Positions 6,475 through 13,408 of a DNA stretch of 13,408 nucleotides are shown here, in pieces. Position 1 is the stretch's first letter, and every line of letters begins with the position of its first letter. The DNA is from Acidimicrobiaceae bacterium. Its GTDB lineage: Bacteria > Actinomycetota > Acidimicrobiia > Acidimicrobiales > Acidimicrobiaceae. The notes below the pieces were generated by a model. That model saw only the letters and a program-made list of their open reading frames with translations, ran no database searches and was not told the DNA's origin. Made by a program: the position numbers and the translations under genes. The DNA lies in assembly GCA_013044415.1 (NCBI GenBank), contig JABEUO010000131.1:1-13408 (forward strand). Reading direction: 5' to 3'.

Positions 6475-7611
6475 ATGCAGGATCAGCAGTTGGACAAGAT
6501 GCGCGGAGAGAGTGTAAAGGCAACCCGATCGAGCCTTTTCAAATTGCTCAGGCGATTTGGCCTATTTGGCATCCGCGGAGCGGTCGTCTTTTTCATCATT
6601 GAGTATTTGGTTGTTCCAAATATCGCTGGTCCTAGAAAAACACTAAATCTACTAGGTGGGGCCAATTATGCCCTCGTAGCAGCGTCGGTGGGCCTTGAGA
6701 TATTCGCCCTAATTGCCTATGCTCGCCTCACTCACTCGGTACTTCCGAGGCCCGCCCCAGGGGTATGGAGGCTTTTTAGAATAGACCTCTCGTCTCTCGC
6801 AGTATCCCACGTGCTACCTGGAGGCTCGGCCTCTGGAACTGGGATCTCGTTGCGACTCATGACTAGTTCTGGAGTCACTCCTACTGACGCTGGATTTGCG
6901 ATTGCGATTCAGGGTATCGGGTCGGCGATAATACTCAATATGATCCTCTGGCTAGCCTTGATCATTTCGATTCCCCTTAACGGCTTTGATCCAATTTACG
7001 CCGTGGTGGCGTTGCTGGGAATCGTGCTAATCGGTTCCTTTGCGCTACTTCTGATACTTTTCACCAAGAACCAACCCAGGGCCCTGGCATTAGTCACCAA
7101 GATAGGTCGTCGAATACCATACCTGAAGCCAGGTTCGGCTGAGAGAATTTTCGTTAGGATAGGTGAAAGAATCAAGGAGCTGTGGCAGAATCCAGAACTC
7201 CTTAGGCGCGCACTCCTATGGGCATCGATCAACTGGCTTGCCGATGCGGCATCGCTTTGGATGATGATTTTGGCATTTGGTCGTGCAATAGATCCTATTT
7301 CGCTACTAGTAGCCTACGGTCTAGCCAATGTTTTAGCAGCTATCCCCATCACGCCCGGCGGACTCGGAGTTATAGAACCGGCGTTAATCAAACTTCTTGG
7401 GGGATTCGGAATCCCAAGAGGAATAGCAATTCTCTCGGTCATCAGCTATCGCTTATTTAACTTTTGGATCCCTATACCAGCGGGTGCAGCCGCCTATGTC
7501 AGCTTGAAGGTTAAAGGACCACAGCCTCAGCCCATCGAGACTATGGAACTAGACGTCATAGACCCACGGATACTTCCCAAGCCAAAACCGATTGATCCCT
7601 TTGCCGACTGA
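6475..7611 (+). CDS. LPG-synthase-TM (UPF0104/MprF flippase-like) integral membrane protein
   Basis: A 378-residue membrane protein of the lysylphosphatidylglycerol_synthase_TM family. About eight helices are visible. Family blocks include the loop HVLPGGSASGTGISLRLM (112-129) and ITPGGLGVIEPALI (292-305). It carries only the membrane (lipid-flipping) part of MprF; the aminoacyl-transferase part is absent, as in many actinobacterial members. These stand-alone proteins occur with lipid or glycan synthesis genes and may translocate modified lipids. The tail (from about 345) is proline-rich and soluble. GTG (6472) directly precedes ATG (6475), and ATG is chosen; the ribosome site is weak (GAGAAG just upstream). 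Proximity to the glycolipid-type glycosyltransferase suggests a shared envelope role, but they are not in one operon. Confidence 0.88.
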   Translation: MQDQQLDKMRGESVKATRSSLFKLLRRFGLFGIRGAVVFFIIEYLVVPNIAGPRKTLNLLGGANYALVAASVGLEIFALIAYARLTHSVLPRPAPGVWRLFRIDLSSLAVSHVLPGGSASGTGISLRLMTSSGVTPTDAGFAIAIQGIGSAIILNMILWLALIISIPLNGFDPIYAVVALLGIVLIGSFALLLILFTKNQPRALALVTKIGRRIPYLKPGSAERIFVRIGERIKELWQNPELLRRALLWASINWLADAASLWMMILAFGRAIDPISLLVAYGLANVLAAIPITPGGLGVIEPALIKLLGGFGIPRGIAILSVISYRLFNFWIPIPAGAAAYVSLKVKGPQPQPIETMELDVIDPRILPKPKPIDPFAD

Positions 7612-7651
7612 CCGCTTGCCGGGTCATCCAAAACAAATGGTCAAGCCGGTC
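7610..7651. terminator. Imperfect inverted repeat between convergent genes
   Basis: GACCGCTTG (7610-7618, overlapping the flippase-like stop codon) pairs with CAAGCCGGTC (7642-7651) with one bulged base and a 23-base loop. The convergent position fits a two-way terminator, but there is no U tract on either side, so the call is weak. Confidence 0.3.
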
Positions 7652-7682
7652 GAGGGTGCGTAACACCTCCCCGATCCGTGCC

Positions 7683-9257
7683 TTATGAATTGAGGTATAT
7701 CTCGGCATCCATCTTGGTGAGCTCCTCAAAGAGACCCTTCTTCTTGCGAAATCCATTTATCTCCATCGAAATGTCCTGTTTCGTGTCCACAAGGATCGTC
7801 AAAGATCCTTGTGTGACCTCAACGCTAAGTGAATCGATAACGCTGGCGTGCGAACGGTCTAATGCGTCAGCGATTCTCAAGATTCCAGCCAAAATCAGCA
7901 CCCTTGATCGCTCCAAGGGTCGAAGTTTCTGAAACGCTTGGTAGTCAGCTGGCTTTGGAGTTCCCCTCTTATGGAAACGCACGATGGAGGAGATCATGGA
8001 CTTCTCAAGGTCAGAAAAGCCCTTCAGTGGACTGGTCTCCACCAAGTAAGCGGAATGCTTATCGTGATCTTCTTGTGCTATCCACTCTCCGATATCGTGG
8101 AGTAGGGCGCTATACCCGAGCAGCTCGATGTCGGAAGAATCTAGCTTTAACCTTTCCCTTAGGGACTCGGCCAAGCGGATTGAAAACTCCTGCACCTTGA
8201 TGGCGTGGCTGTTTAGACCATGAAACTTCTCGGCTAATGCCCGCACCGCCCCTTCTCGAAGGTCGTGTGCATCAAATGCGAATTCGAAATCCTCTCTTGC
8301 CTCAAGAAGGTCCAGTATTATCCCCTCCCTCAAGGCCCAGTCCGAATAACGAAGGGTGGTCACCTTGGTGGCGGAAAGGATCTCGCTTAACACAAGCCAA
8401 CCGATAGGAAGAAGATCGACCCTCTTTGGATCCATACCGGCCATGGTGATTCTCTTCTGAGTGCCGAGGGCAAGTAGCCTCTTGCCAATCTTTTGGATCT
8501 CCTTGACGCCAACGGGTTCGTCGTCAAACTGTTCATCAGTCCCAAAAGGAGCTCGAGAGGCCTTTGCGACTCTAAGTAGTGCGCCAAAGGTTCCCGAAGA
8601 GACGACTATTGAACGAGGATCGAAGTCGGCAATTCTTGAGATAGCCGGCTCCATCACCTTGTGGATATGACCTACAAGGGAGGCCCTCTCCTTGGGTGTA
8701 AGTGGATCTGAGCCAGAAAAATTAGCCTTGAGCCGACCCACCCCTAGCGGAAGGGACGAAGTAAAGTAACTCTGTCTCTGGTCGCCTATGATCAGCTCGA
8801 GACTGCCACCACCTAGATCGCATATTAAGGCCGGAAACGGCTCAAGACTTAGATGCGATCTCACGGCTTGGTATATAAGCTGAGCTTCACGTACACCAGA
8901 AATGACGTGTGGGTGAACCCCAGATACCTGCGTAATAGCATCGAGCGCATCTTCGGAATTGGATGCATCTCGAAACGCGGAGGTTGCAAAGGCCACCGTC
9001 TCTTCGGCGCCCGCAAGTTCCGCTATTTTTGAAAGCTCGGCGACGGTCTTGGCCGCCTTCTGGATACTCGATGCCGAAATCGAACCAGAGTAAGCTACTT
9101 CTTCACCTAACCGGAGCATTCTCTTCTCTGATGCAACGATATGGAAGCTCCTATCTGGTCGAGCTATTACCACGACGAGATGGAATGAGTTTGACCCTAA
9201 ATCCAATGCCGCTATCACGGGCCCCTTGGCATTTGGAACATTTCCAGAAGGATTCAT
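7683..9257 (-). CDS. ppx: Exopolyphosphatase / guanosine pentaphosphate phosphatase, Ppx/GppA family with C-terminal HD-like domain
   Basis: A 524-residue protein. The N-terminal actin-like ASKHA phosphatase part (about 13-315) carries ALDLGSNSFHL (17-27), a REAQLIY helix with the likely catalytic Glu124, and the second phosphate loop CDLGGGSLEL (146-155). The C-terminal part (about 335-475) is HD-like, with LLHDIG (H387, D388), HDKH (398-401) and the LRIADALDRSH signature (460-470). This two-domain length is typical of long Ppx proteins that remove terminal phosphates from polyphosphate; some also hydrolyse pppGpp. It is the last gene of a three-gene operon with ppk1 and a CYTH protein, 6 nt behind the latter, which favours polyphosphate over pppGpp as substrate. 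The Shine-Dalgarno is weak (GAGAGG, far upstream), suggesting coupling. Family certain; substrate inferred from context. Confidence 0.93.
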   Translation of the reverse strand: MNPSGNVPNAKGPVIAALDLGSNSFHLVVVIARPDRSFHIVASEKRMLRLGEEVAYSGSISASSIQKAAKTVAELSKIAELAGAEETVAFATSAFRDASNSEDALDAITQVSGVHPHVISGVREAQLIYQAVRSHLSLEPFPALICDLGGGSLELIIGDQRQSYFTSSLPLGVGRLKANFSGSDPLTPKERASLVGHIHKVMEPAISRIADFDPRSIVVSSGTFGALLRVAKASRAPFGTDEQFDDEPVGVKEIQKIGKRLLALGTQKRITMAGMDPKRVDLLPIGWLVLSEILSATKVTTLRYSDWALREGIILDLLEAREDFEFAFDAHDLREGAVRALAEKFHGLNSHAIKVQEFSIRLAESLRERLKLDSSDIELLGYSALLHDIGEWIAQEDHDKHSAYLVETSPLKGFSDLEKSMISSIVRFHKRGTPKPADYQAFQKLRPLERSRVLILAGILRIADALDRSHASVIDSLSVEVTQGSLTILVDTKQDISMEINGFRKKKGLFEELTKMDAEIYLNS

Positions 9258-9263
9258 TGCAAA

Positions 9264-10550
9264 CTATGCCCTCTCTAGAAGTTCAAGATCCTTCAGCAGC
9301 TGCGAAAGGGCTATCTTCAGCCCGTGGAAATTGACAGTTTTGCCAGAAGACACTGACGATACTTTTTTGCCAACCGCTAGATCAAAAAACTCGGCAGCAC
9401 TCTTTGCAAGAGTTATATCCATCCCTATCGGTACGGCACCGATGACAATATCCAGCAGTTCGTCGACTAGCAATGAGACCCTATCAACCGAGGTCATAGA
9501 CTTTGGAGGATCCTCTATGGAATTGAATACTTCGTCTAACTTTCTGACAGATGCGAGCAAGCTTCGTAAATACTCGTCGTCCCAAGTCAAAACGGCGCTA
9601 AGGTCCAACCCTTTGAGAGCGTCATGCCCCGAAGATTCTGGTCCGAATAGAGCGAAGTGGCGATTGTAGATGCTTTCCGCCAGGCGATCGCCGCTTGCTA
9701 TGAAATCCCTGCCTTCCGATATAGACCCTGAAAGCTCAGCATACTCATCAAGAAGCAATTCAATTTCGCTGGTCTCGCTCACAAGGGCACGAAGGTAGCA
9801 AACTGCTTCCCAGACGACACCTCTAAAACTGAAGGCCTCAACCTCTCCTGGCAGGGCAACAAGCGAGCTAAGCATTAAGGAACTGAGAAGGAGACCATTT
9901 CTCAACCAGAACTCTAATGATGTAAGGTCGGGTTGAATCGTCTCGGCTAATGGGCCATACGGGGACCTCTCGGTAGCTCTCTCAAGCTTTGTCTTTTTAC
10001 TTGGAATACCCCCAGCGGACTCAAAACGCCCAGCGATGGACGCAGCTACACCGTCAAGCTCCCTCTTTTGGACCTCGATCTCCACCTCTCGATAGACGGA
10101 CCCATCGAGAAATTCGACAAGGTCCAGGTCTATCTCAATGGGAAGCTTCACACCGTCCATTGCTACTTTGAAGCTGGTTCTATCGGTTTTTAGGCTCACA
10201 GTTGGAATTAGCGAATCGAGCAGATTAAGGCGTTGAAGTACCTTTCGTATAGGGCCAGGTATCTCGCTACGCTCCCCCTCTACTTCAATCTCCTCTCGCT
10301 GTGTTGCTCCAGCCGAGTTGAAGTTTCTCGGTATCTTCATCGTCCAAACGCCCTTTATCGGTTCGTCATCGACGGTGCGAAAGCGTAACCCGATCCCCAA
10401 GCGTCCCAGATCAAGACCTGCCGAATCGAAGTAGAGGGAAAGCTGTTGTTTTCTTGTCTCGGCTACTTTAGAAAGTCCGGTACCTATCTCAACTTTTAGG
10501 GGGTCCGCGATTCCAGATGAGTCAAGCTTGTATTCCCGTTCGATAGCCAC
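9264..10550 (-). CDS. CYTH-domain protein with a degenerate CHAD-like C-terminal domain
   Basis: A 428-residue protein. Residues 1-195 are a CYTH/triphosphate-tunnel domain with the ExExK signature (E4, E6, K8), tunnel basics R56, R58, K72, R75 and R124, acidic metal ligands around REEIEVE (85-91) and YREVEIEV (153-160), and SKKTKLERA (184-192) at the end. All of these look intact, so triphosphate or short-polyphosphate binding or hydrolysis is plausible. Residues 205-428 are helical and sit where a CHAD domain belongs, but the usual basic H/R-rich helices are replaced. By hand count there are about 35 acidic and 19 basic residues, and only three histidines. The start is GTG, two bases after the ppk1 stop, with GGGAAGGG upstream. 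Its position between polyphosphate kinase and exopolyphosphatase supports a role in polyphosphate turnover. CYTH is firm; CHAD origin is inference. Confidence 0.87.
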   Translation of the reverse strand: MAIEREYKLDSSGIADPLKVEIGTGLSKVAETRKQQLSLYFDSAGLDLGRLGIGLRFRTVDDEPIKGVWTMKIPRNFNSAGATQREEIEVEGERSEIPGPIRKVLQRLNLLDSLIPTVSLKTDRTSFKVAMDGVKLPIEIDLDLVEFLDGSVYREVEIEVQKRELDGVAASIAGRFESAGGIPSKKTKLERATERSPYGPLAETIQPDLTSLEFWLRNGLLLSSLMLSSLVALPGEVEAFSFRGVVWEAVCYLRALVSETSEIELLLDEYAELSGSISEGRDFIASGDRLAESIYNRHFALFGPESSGHDALKGLDLSAVLTWDDEYLRSLLASVRKLDEVFNSIEDPPKSMTSVDRVSLLVDELLDIVIGAVPIGMDITLAKSAAEFFDLAVGKKVSSVSSGKTVNFHGLKIALSQLLKDLELLERA

Positions 10551-10552
10551 GG

Positions 10553-12640
10553 CTAGGCCCTTCCCATCATCGTCCGCGACCTCTCAATCGCCAATTCCGA
10601 TAGCTGCGCCTGAGCACAACGTCCTTCTCTTCTTTCTAGGCGTTCCCAGTGGCCCTCGGCGTCGAGTTGCCACGTCTGCACGTCATCCGACCAGTCGAGG
10701 GTCAAAATCTCGACAATTCGAGCCTCGATCGCCGGATCGACAATGGGTACCAGAAGCTCCACCCTTCGATCAAGGTTACGCTGCATCAAGTCGGCCGAGC
10801 CAAAAAATAGCTGGCGCTCCGAGCCACCTACCCCTCCAAAGCAGAAGACCCTTGAGTGCTCGAGAAACTGCCCCACAATCGACCTAACCGTGATGTTCTC
10901 GCTAAGTCCAGGAACTCTCGGCCGCAGTGCGCATACCCCACGCACCAACAGGTCGACCTTTACCCCCGCCATGGAAGCCGCATAGAGCTCATCGATGATG
11001 TCCGGATCTACTAGGCCATTGACTTTTAGCAGGATCCTTCCCTCTTCGCCCAGCTCACCTTGGCAACGGATCAACTCGACAATCCGACTACGCAATTCGT
11101 TTGGCGCAAGGATCAGCCTTTCATAAGATTGCCTCTTTGAGTATCCAGTCAGGTAATTGAAAACCTCATTTAAATCGGCGCAGAGCCTCTGATCGCCGCT
11201 AAGCATTCCGATGTCTTCGTAGGTCCTAGCGGTCTTTGCGTTGTAGTTTCCAGTGCCTATGTGGCAATACCTTCGCAGTCCTTCAGGCTCCCGCCTCACC
11301 ACCAAGATCGCCTTCATGTGGGTCTTCAGTCCCACCAGGCCGTATACCACGTGTACACCCGCCTGCTCTAGCTTCTTCGCCCAGCCGATATTTGCCTGTT
11401 CGTCAAAACGGGCTTTCAGTTCGACAAGGACCGCTACCTGTTTATTATCTTCAGCGGCTTTAATCAGAGATCCGATAATCGCCGAATCCCCTGAGGTCCG
11501 ATACAAGGTCTGTTTTATTGCGAGTACCTCTGGGTCCCTCGCCGCCTCTTCCACAAACATCTCGACGGTTCCGGTAAATGTCTCATAGGGGTGGTGCAGA
11601 AGCAGGTCGTGCTCTTTGATAGCGGAGAAAATGTCAGGACGAGGGAGTCCTTCGGACATCAGGGCCAATGGAGTGACAAGGGGTGCCCGCATCTGCTTTA
11701 GTTCCGGTCGGTCGACGTCATAAATCGCCCACAAACCAGACAAATCGAGTAGGGAACTCGTCCTATAGACGTCGTCTTCGTGCAGTTCCAACTCCCTGAC
11801 AAGCAACTCGACGACGTCATCGCTGGCGTCTTCGGTGATTTCTAATCTGACGGCTCTACCAAAGCGCCGTCGTCGTAGTTCGAGTTCCACAAGCGAAAGA
11901 AGGTCGTCTGCTTCCTCTTCTTCTAGGGTAAGGTCTGCGTTGCGCGAAACCCTAAACACATAGCTCTCCCCTATGTCCATCTCGGGAAAGAGGGCTGGAA
12001 GGTGAGATGCAATGAGGTCTTCCAAAGGGATAAATTCACCCTCTTTGACCTCAATCAGCCTCGGCAATAGCGGTGGAATCTTAACTCGAGCTATGTGATC
12101 CCCTTCTGAATCGGGATCCCTCACCACAACGGCAAGGTTTAACGAGAGGTTTGAAATGTAAGGGAAGGGGTGCGAGGGGTCTACGGCGAGCGGTGTCAGG
12201 ACGGGAAATACATCATTCAAAAAGACCCCGGACATAAACTTCTTCTCTTGGGAACTTAGCTGGCTCCATGAGACGAGATTTAGATCAACTTTAGAGAGCT
12301 CGACACGGATTATCTCGTCGTAGGTAGTATCCGCACGCTCGAGTATTCTAACGAGCTGCTTTCGTATCGCTTTAAGCTGCTCCCTTGGTGTGAGGCCATC
12401 GGTAGATAGAACGCCTAGGTTTGCCGCCAATTGATCCTTCAGGCCAGCGACTCGAACTTGAAAAAATTCGTCGAGTCCATTTCCAAAAATAGCTAGAAAC
12501 TTTATCCGTTCCAGGAGGGGCAAGCTCGCGTCATCCGCCAGTTCGAGAACCCTCTCACCGAAGCTCAGCCAGGAAAGTTCGCGATTATAAAACCTTGCTG
12601 TGCCGAAAGATGCTATTTGGGCTCTGTCTATTGAACTCAT
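10553..12640 (-). CDS. ppk1: Polyphosphate kinase 1
   Basis: A 695-residue PPK1, normal for the family, which reversibly polymerises the gamma-phosphate of ATP into polyphosphate. The N-terminal domain (about 16-120) has FYNRELSWLSFGERVLE and NGLDEFFQVRV, where the ATP-contacting Asn is N54 or a neighbour. The two phospholipase-D-like catalytic domains carry KTHMK with H441 (the autophosphorylated histidine, equivalent to E. coli His435) and EHSR with H595 (equivalent to His592). Metal and phosphate contacts sit at R381 (LYRTSGDS) and R411 (ARFDEQANI), and Y474 lies in YEDIG. A GTG 51 bp further upstream would add 17 residues but lacks a ribosome site and the added residues are unlike the family. 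ATG at 12640 is preferred, with AGGTAGG 9 nt upstream. It is the first gene of the ppk1-CYTH-ppx operon. No convincing PhoP box was seen upstream. Confidence 0.97.
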   Translation of the reverse strand: MSSIDRAQIASFGTARFYNRELSWLSFGERVLELADDASLPLLERIKFLAIFGNGLDEFFQVRVAGLKDQLAANLGVLSTDGLTPREQLKAIRKQLVRILERADTTYDEIIRVELSKVDLNLVSWSQLSSQEKKFMSGVFLNDVFPVLTPLAVDPSHPFPYISNLSLNLAVVVRDPDSEGDHIARVKIPPLLPRLIEVKEGEFIPLEDLIASHLPALFPEMDIGESYVFRVSRNADLTLEEEEADDLLSLVELELRRRRFGRAVRLEITEDASDDVVELLVRELELHEDDVYRTSSLLDLSGLWAIYDVDRPELKQMRAPLVTPLALMSEGLPRPDIFSAIKEHDLLLHHPYETFTGTVEMFVEEAARDPEVLAIKQTLYRTSGDSAIIGSLIKAAEDNKQVAVLVELKARFDEQANIGWAKKLEQAGVHVVYGLVGLKTHMKAILVVRREPEGLRRYCHIGTGNYNAKTARTYEDIGMLSGDQRLCADLNEVFNYLTGYSKRQSYERLILAPNELRSRIVELIRCQGELGEEGRILLKVNGLVDPDIIDELYAASMAGVKVDLLVRGVCALRPRVPGLSENITVRSIVGQFLEHSRVFCFGGVGGSERQLFFGSADLMQRNLDRRVELLVPIVDPAIEARIVEILTLDWSDDVQTWQLDAEGHWERLERREGRCAQAQLSELAIERSRTMMGRA

Positions 12641-12649
12641 AGATAGTAA

Positions 12650-12656
12650 CCTACCT
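12650..12656 (-). promoter_or_regulatory. Ribosome binding site setting the ppk1 start
   Basis: On the minus strand this reads AGGTAGG, 9 nt before the ATG at 12640. It lies inside the reading-frame extension that begins at GTG 12691 and so favours the shorter protein. Confidence 0.5.
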
Positions 12657-12757
12657 AGATAGTGCAGACCATCAGAGCAAATGAACGACACAAAGCGTCA
12701 AAGAGTTGGCAATTCCAATTTAAAAGCAACTTTAAAGAGAATGTCTACGTACCTACC

Positions 12758-13408
12758 TTGAAAAACAGAAGGAGGCGTAGCGAACTTGGCATGATAATTC
12801 TCGCCGAACTAATTGCGTCTTTAACATGGCTTTTAGCCAAGGTGGGACTCGACTCGACCATGCCAACGCACGTTCCACTAAGCGCAATCTGGCTCTTAGT
12901 GCTCCCTTTGCTCTGCCACCTAGCCTTGCATGTCTTTGCGCCAAACGCCGATCCGACGGCACTTCCAATAATCAGCTTTCTGAACGCTTTTGGATACGTC
13001 CTTATCCAACGACTTGATCCGGCGGAAGCTACCCTACAGTCGTTGTGGAGTGCGGTCGGTGTGCTTGGATTCGTGCTAACCCTCGCCTTGATCCCTAAAA
13101 TTGAGCTTCTCGACAAGTACCGCTACCTCCTCATGCTTGGCGGTGTCATCCTGCTTCTCCTACCACTGGCCCCGGTTATCGGTGAAAACATAAACGGCGC
13201 GAGATTGTGGATCCACTTGGGTCAGCTCAGTTTTCAGCCCGTAGAAGCAGCAAAGATTATGCTCGCCATATTCTTTGCTTCGTACATGACTGAGAAACGT
13301 GAAGTTCTAAGCGATTTCTCGCCATTTCACATCCGAAAAGCATCTGGCGCTCTGCGTGCAGGTGGACCGATACTCGTCGCCTGGGCGATCTCTCTATTGA
13401 TAATGACC
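12758..13408 (+). CDS. FtsW/RodA/SpoVE family SEDS peptidoglycan polymerase (5' part)
   Basis: The reading frame runs open to the window edge, giving 217 residues of an expected 400-480. It starts with a basic RRRRSELG stretch before the first membrane helix. It continues with the actinobacterial-type blocks ADPTALPIISFLNAFGYVLI and INGARLWIHLGQLSFQP, and then KIMLAIFFASYMTEKREVL. These match SEDS glycosyltransferases that polymerise lipid II for elongation or division, most like the FtsW/RodA copy in the actinobacterial pknB-pbpA-rodA cluster; this is judged by eye. The start is unsure. TTG 12758 keeps the basic pre-helix residues. ATG 12791 has GGAGG 15 nt upstream, which is rather far. GTG 12662 is also in frame with no stop between. 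The gene is divergent from ppk1; the shared region has paired TTTAAA boxes (12719-12724 and 12731-12736) of unknown meaning. Confidence 0.88.
   Translation, partial: MKNRRRRSELGMIILAELIASLTWLLAKVGLDSTMPTHVPLSAIWLLVLPLLCHLALHVFAPNADPTALPIISFLNAFGYVLIQRLDPAEATLQSLWSAVGVLGFVLTLALIPKIELLDKYRYLLMLGGVILLLLPLAPVIGENINGARLWIHLGQLSFQPVEAAKIMLAIFFASYMTEKREVLSDFSPFHIRKASGALRAGGPILVAWAISLLIMT

Noticed and set aside
8963..9669. Plus-strand open frames antisense to ppx and the CYTH gene
   Set aside because: They are shadows; the minus-strand frames carry intact family motifs.
12745..13116. Minus-strand frame opposite the FtsW/RodA gene
   Set aside because: It is antisense to a recognisable SEDS coding frame and has no family features.
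1..13408. tRNA, rRNA, CRISPR arrays or a complete insertion sequence
   Set aside because: No cloverleaf, repeat-spacer series or transposase coding sequence was seen on either strand.

Overview
The window reads as a chromosomal segment of an actinobacterium with mid-range GC content. The clues are a WhiB-family Fe-S regulator, an actinobacterial-style SEDS protein (FtsW/RodA), frequent GTG and TTG starts, and Actinobacteria-like DMT and CYTH proteins. GC near 50% together with WhiB would fit the Acidimicrobiia, but that placement is inference and no marker gene proves it.

Layout. Positions 20-80 carry nested hairpins resembling the right end of an IS200/IS605-type (TnpB) element. A minus-strand whiB-like gene (213-503) follows, preceded by a 445-bp non-coding leader (504-948) rich in inverted repeats. 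Next on the minus strand are an overlapping pair, a DMT-type membrane protein (1715-2596) and an alpha/beta hydrolase (949-1758). Divergent from them, only 24 bp away, is a plus-strand pair: an MGDG-synthase-like glycosyltransferase with an unusual membrane-anchored C-terminal domain (2621-4378) and a complete NodB/CE4 polysaccharide deacetylase (4390-5136). An AI-2E family permease (5216-6346, minus) is divergent from an LPG-synthase/MprF-type flippase-like membrane protein (6475-7611, plus).

The right third is a compact polyphosphate operon on the minus strand: ppk1 (10553-12640), a CYTH protein with a degenerate CHAD-like tail (9264-10550) and a Ppx/GppA phosphatase with an HD-like domain (7683-9257). 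The gaps are 2 and 6 nt. Divergent from ppk1 is the 5' part of an FtsW/RodA gene that runs off the window at 13408.

Together the genes suggest two themes: cell-envelope glycan or glycolipid assembly and export (glycosyltransferase, deacetylase, flippase-like protein, SEDS polymerase) and polyphosphate synthesis and turnover. The two most unusual points are that the C-terminal domain of the glycosyltransferase looks like a catalytically dead copy of the deacetylase encoded just downstream, and that the CHAD-like half of the CYTH protein has lost the basic character by which CHAD domains bind polyphosphate.
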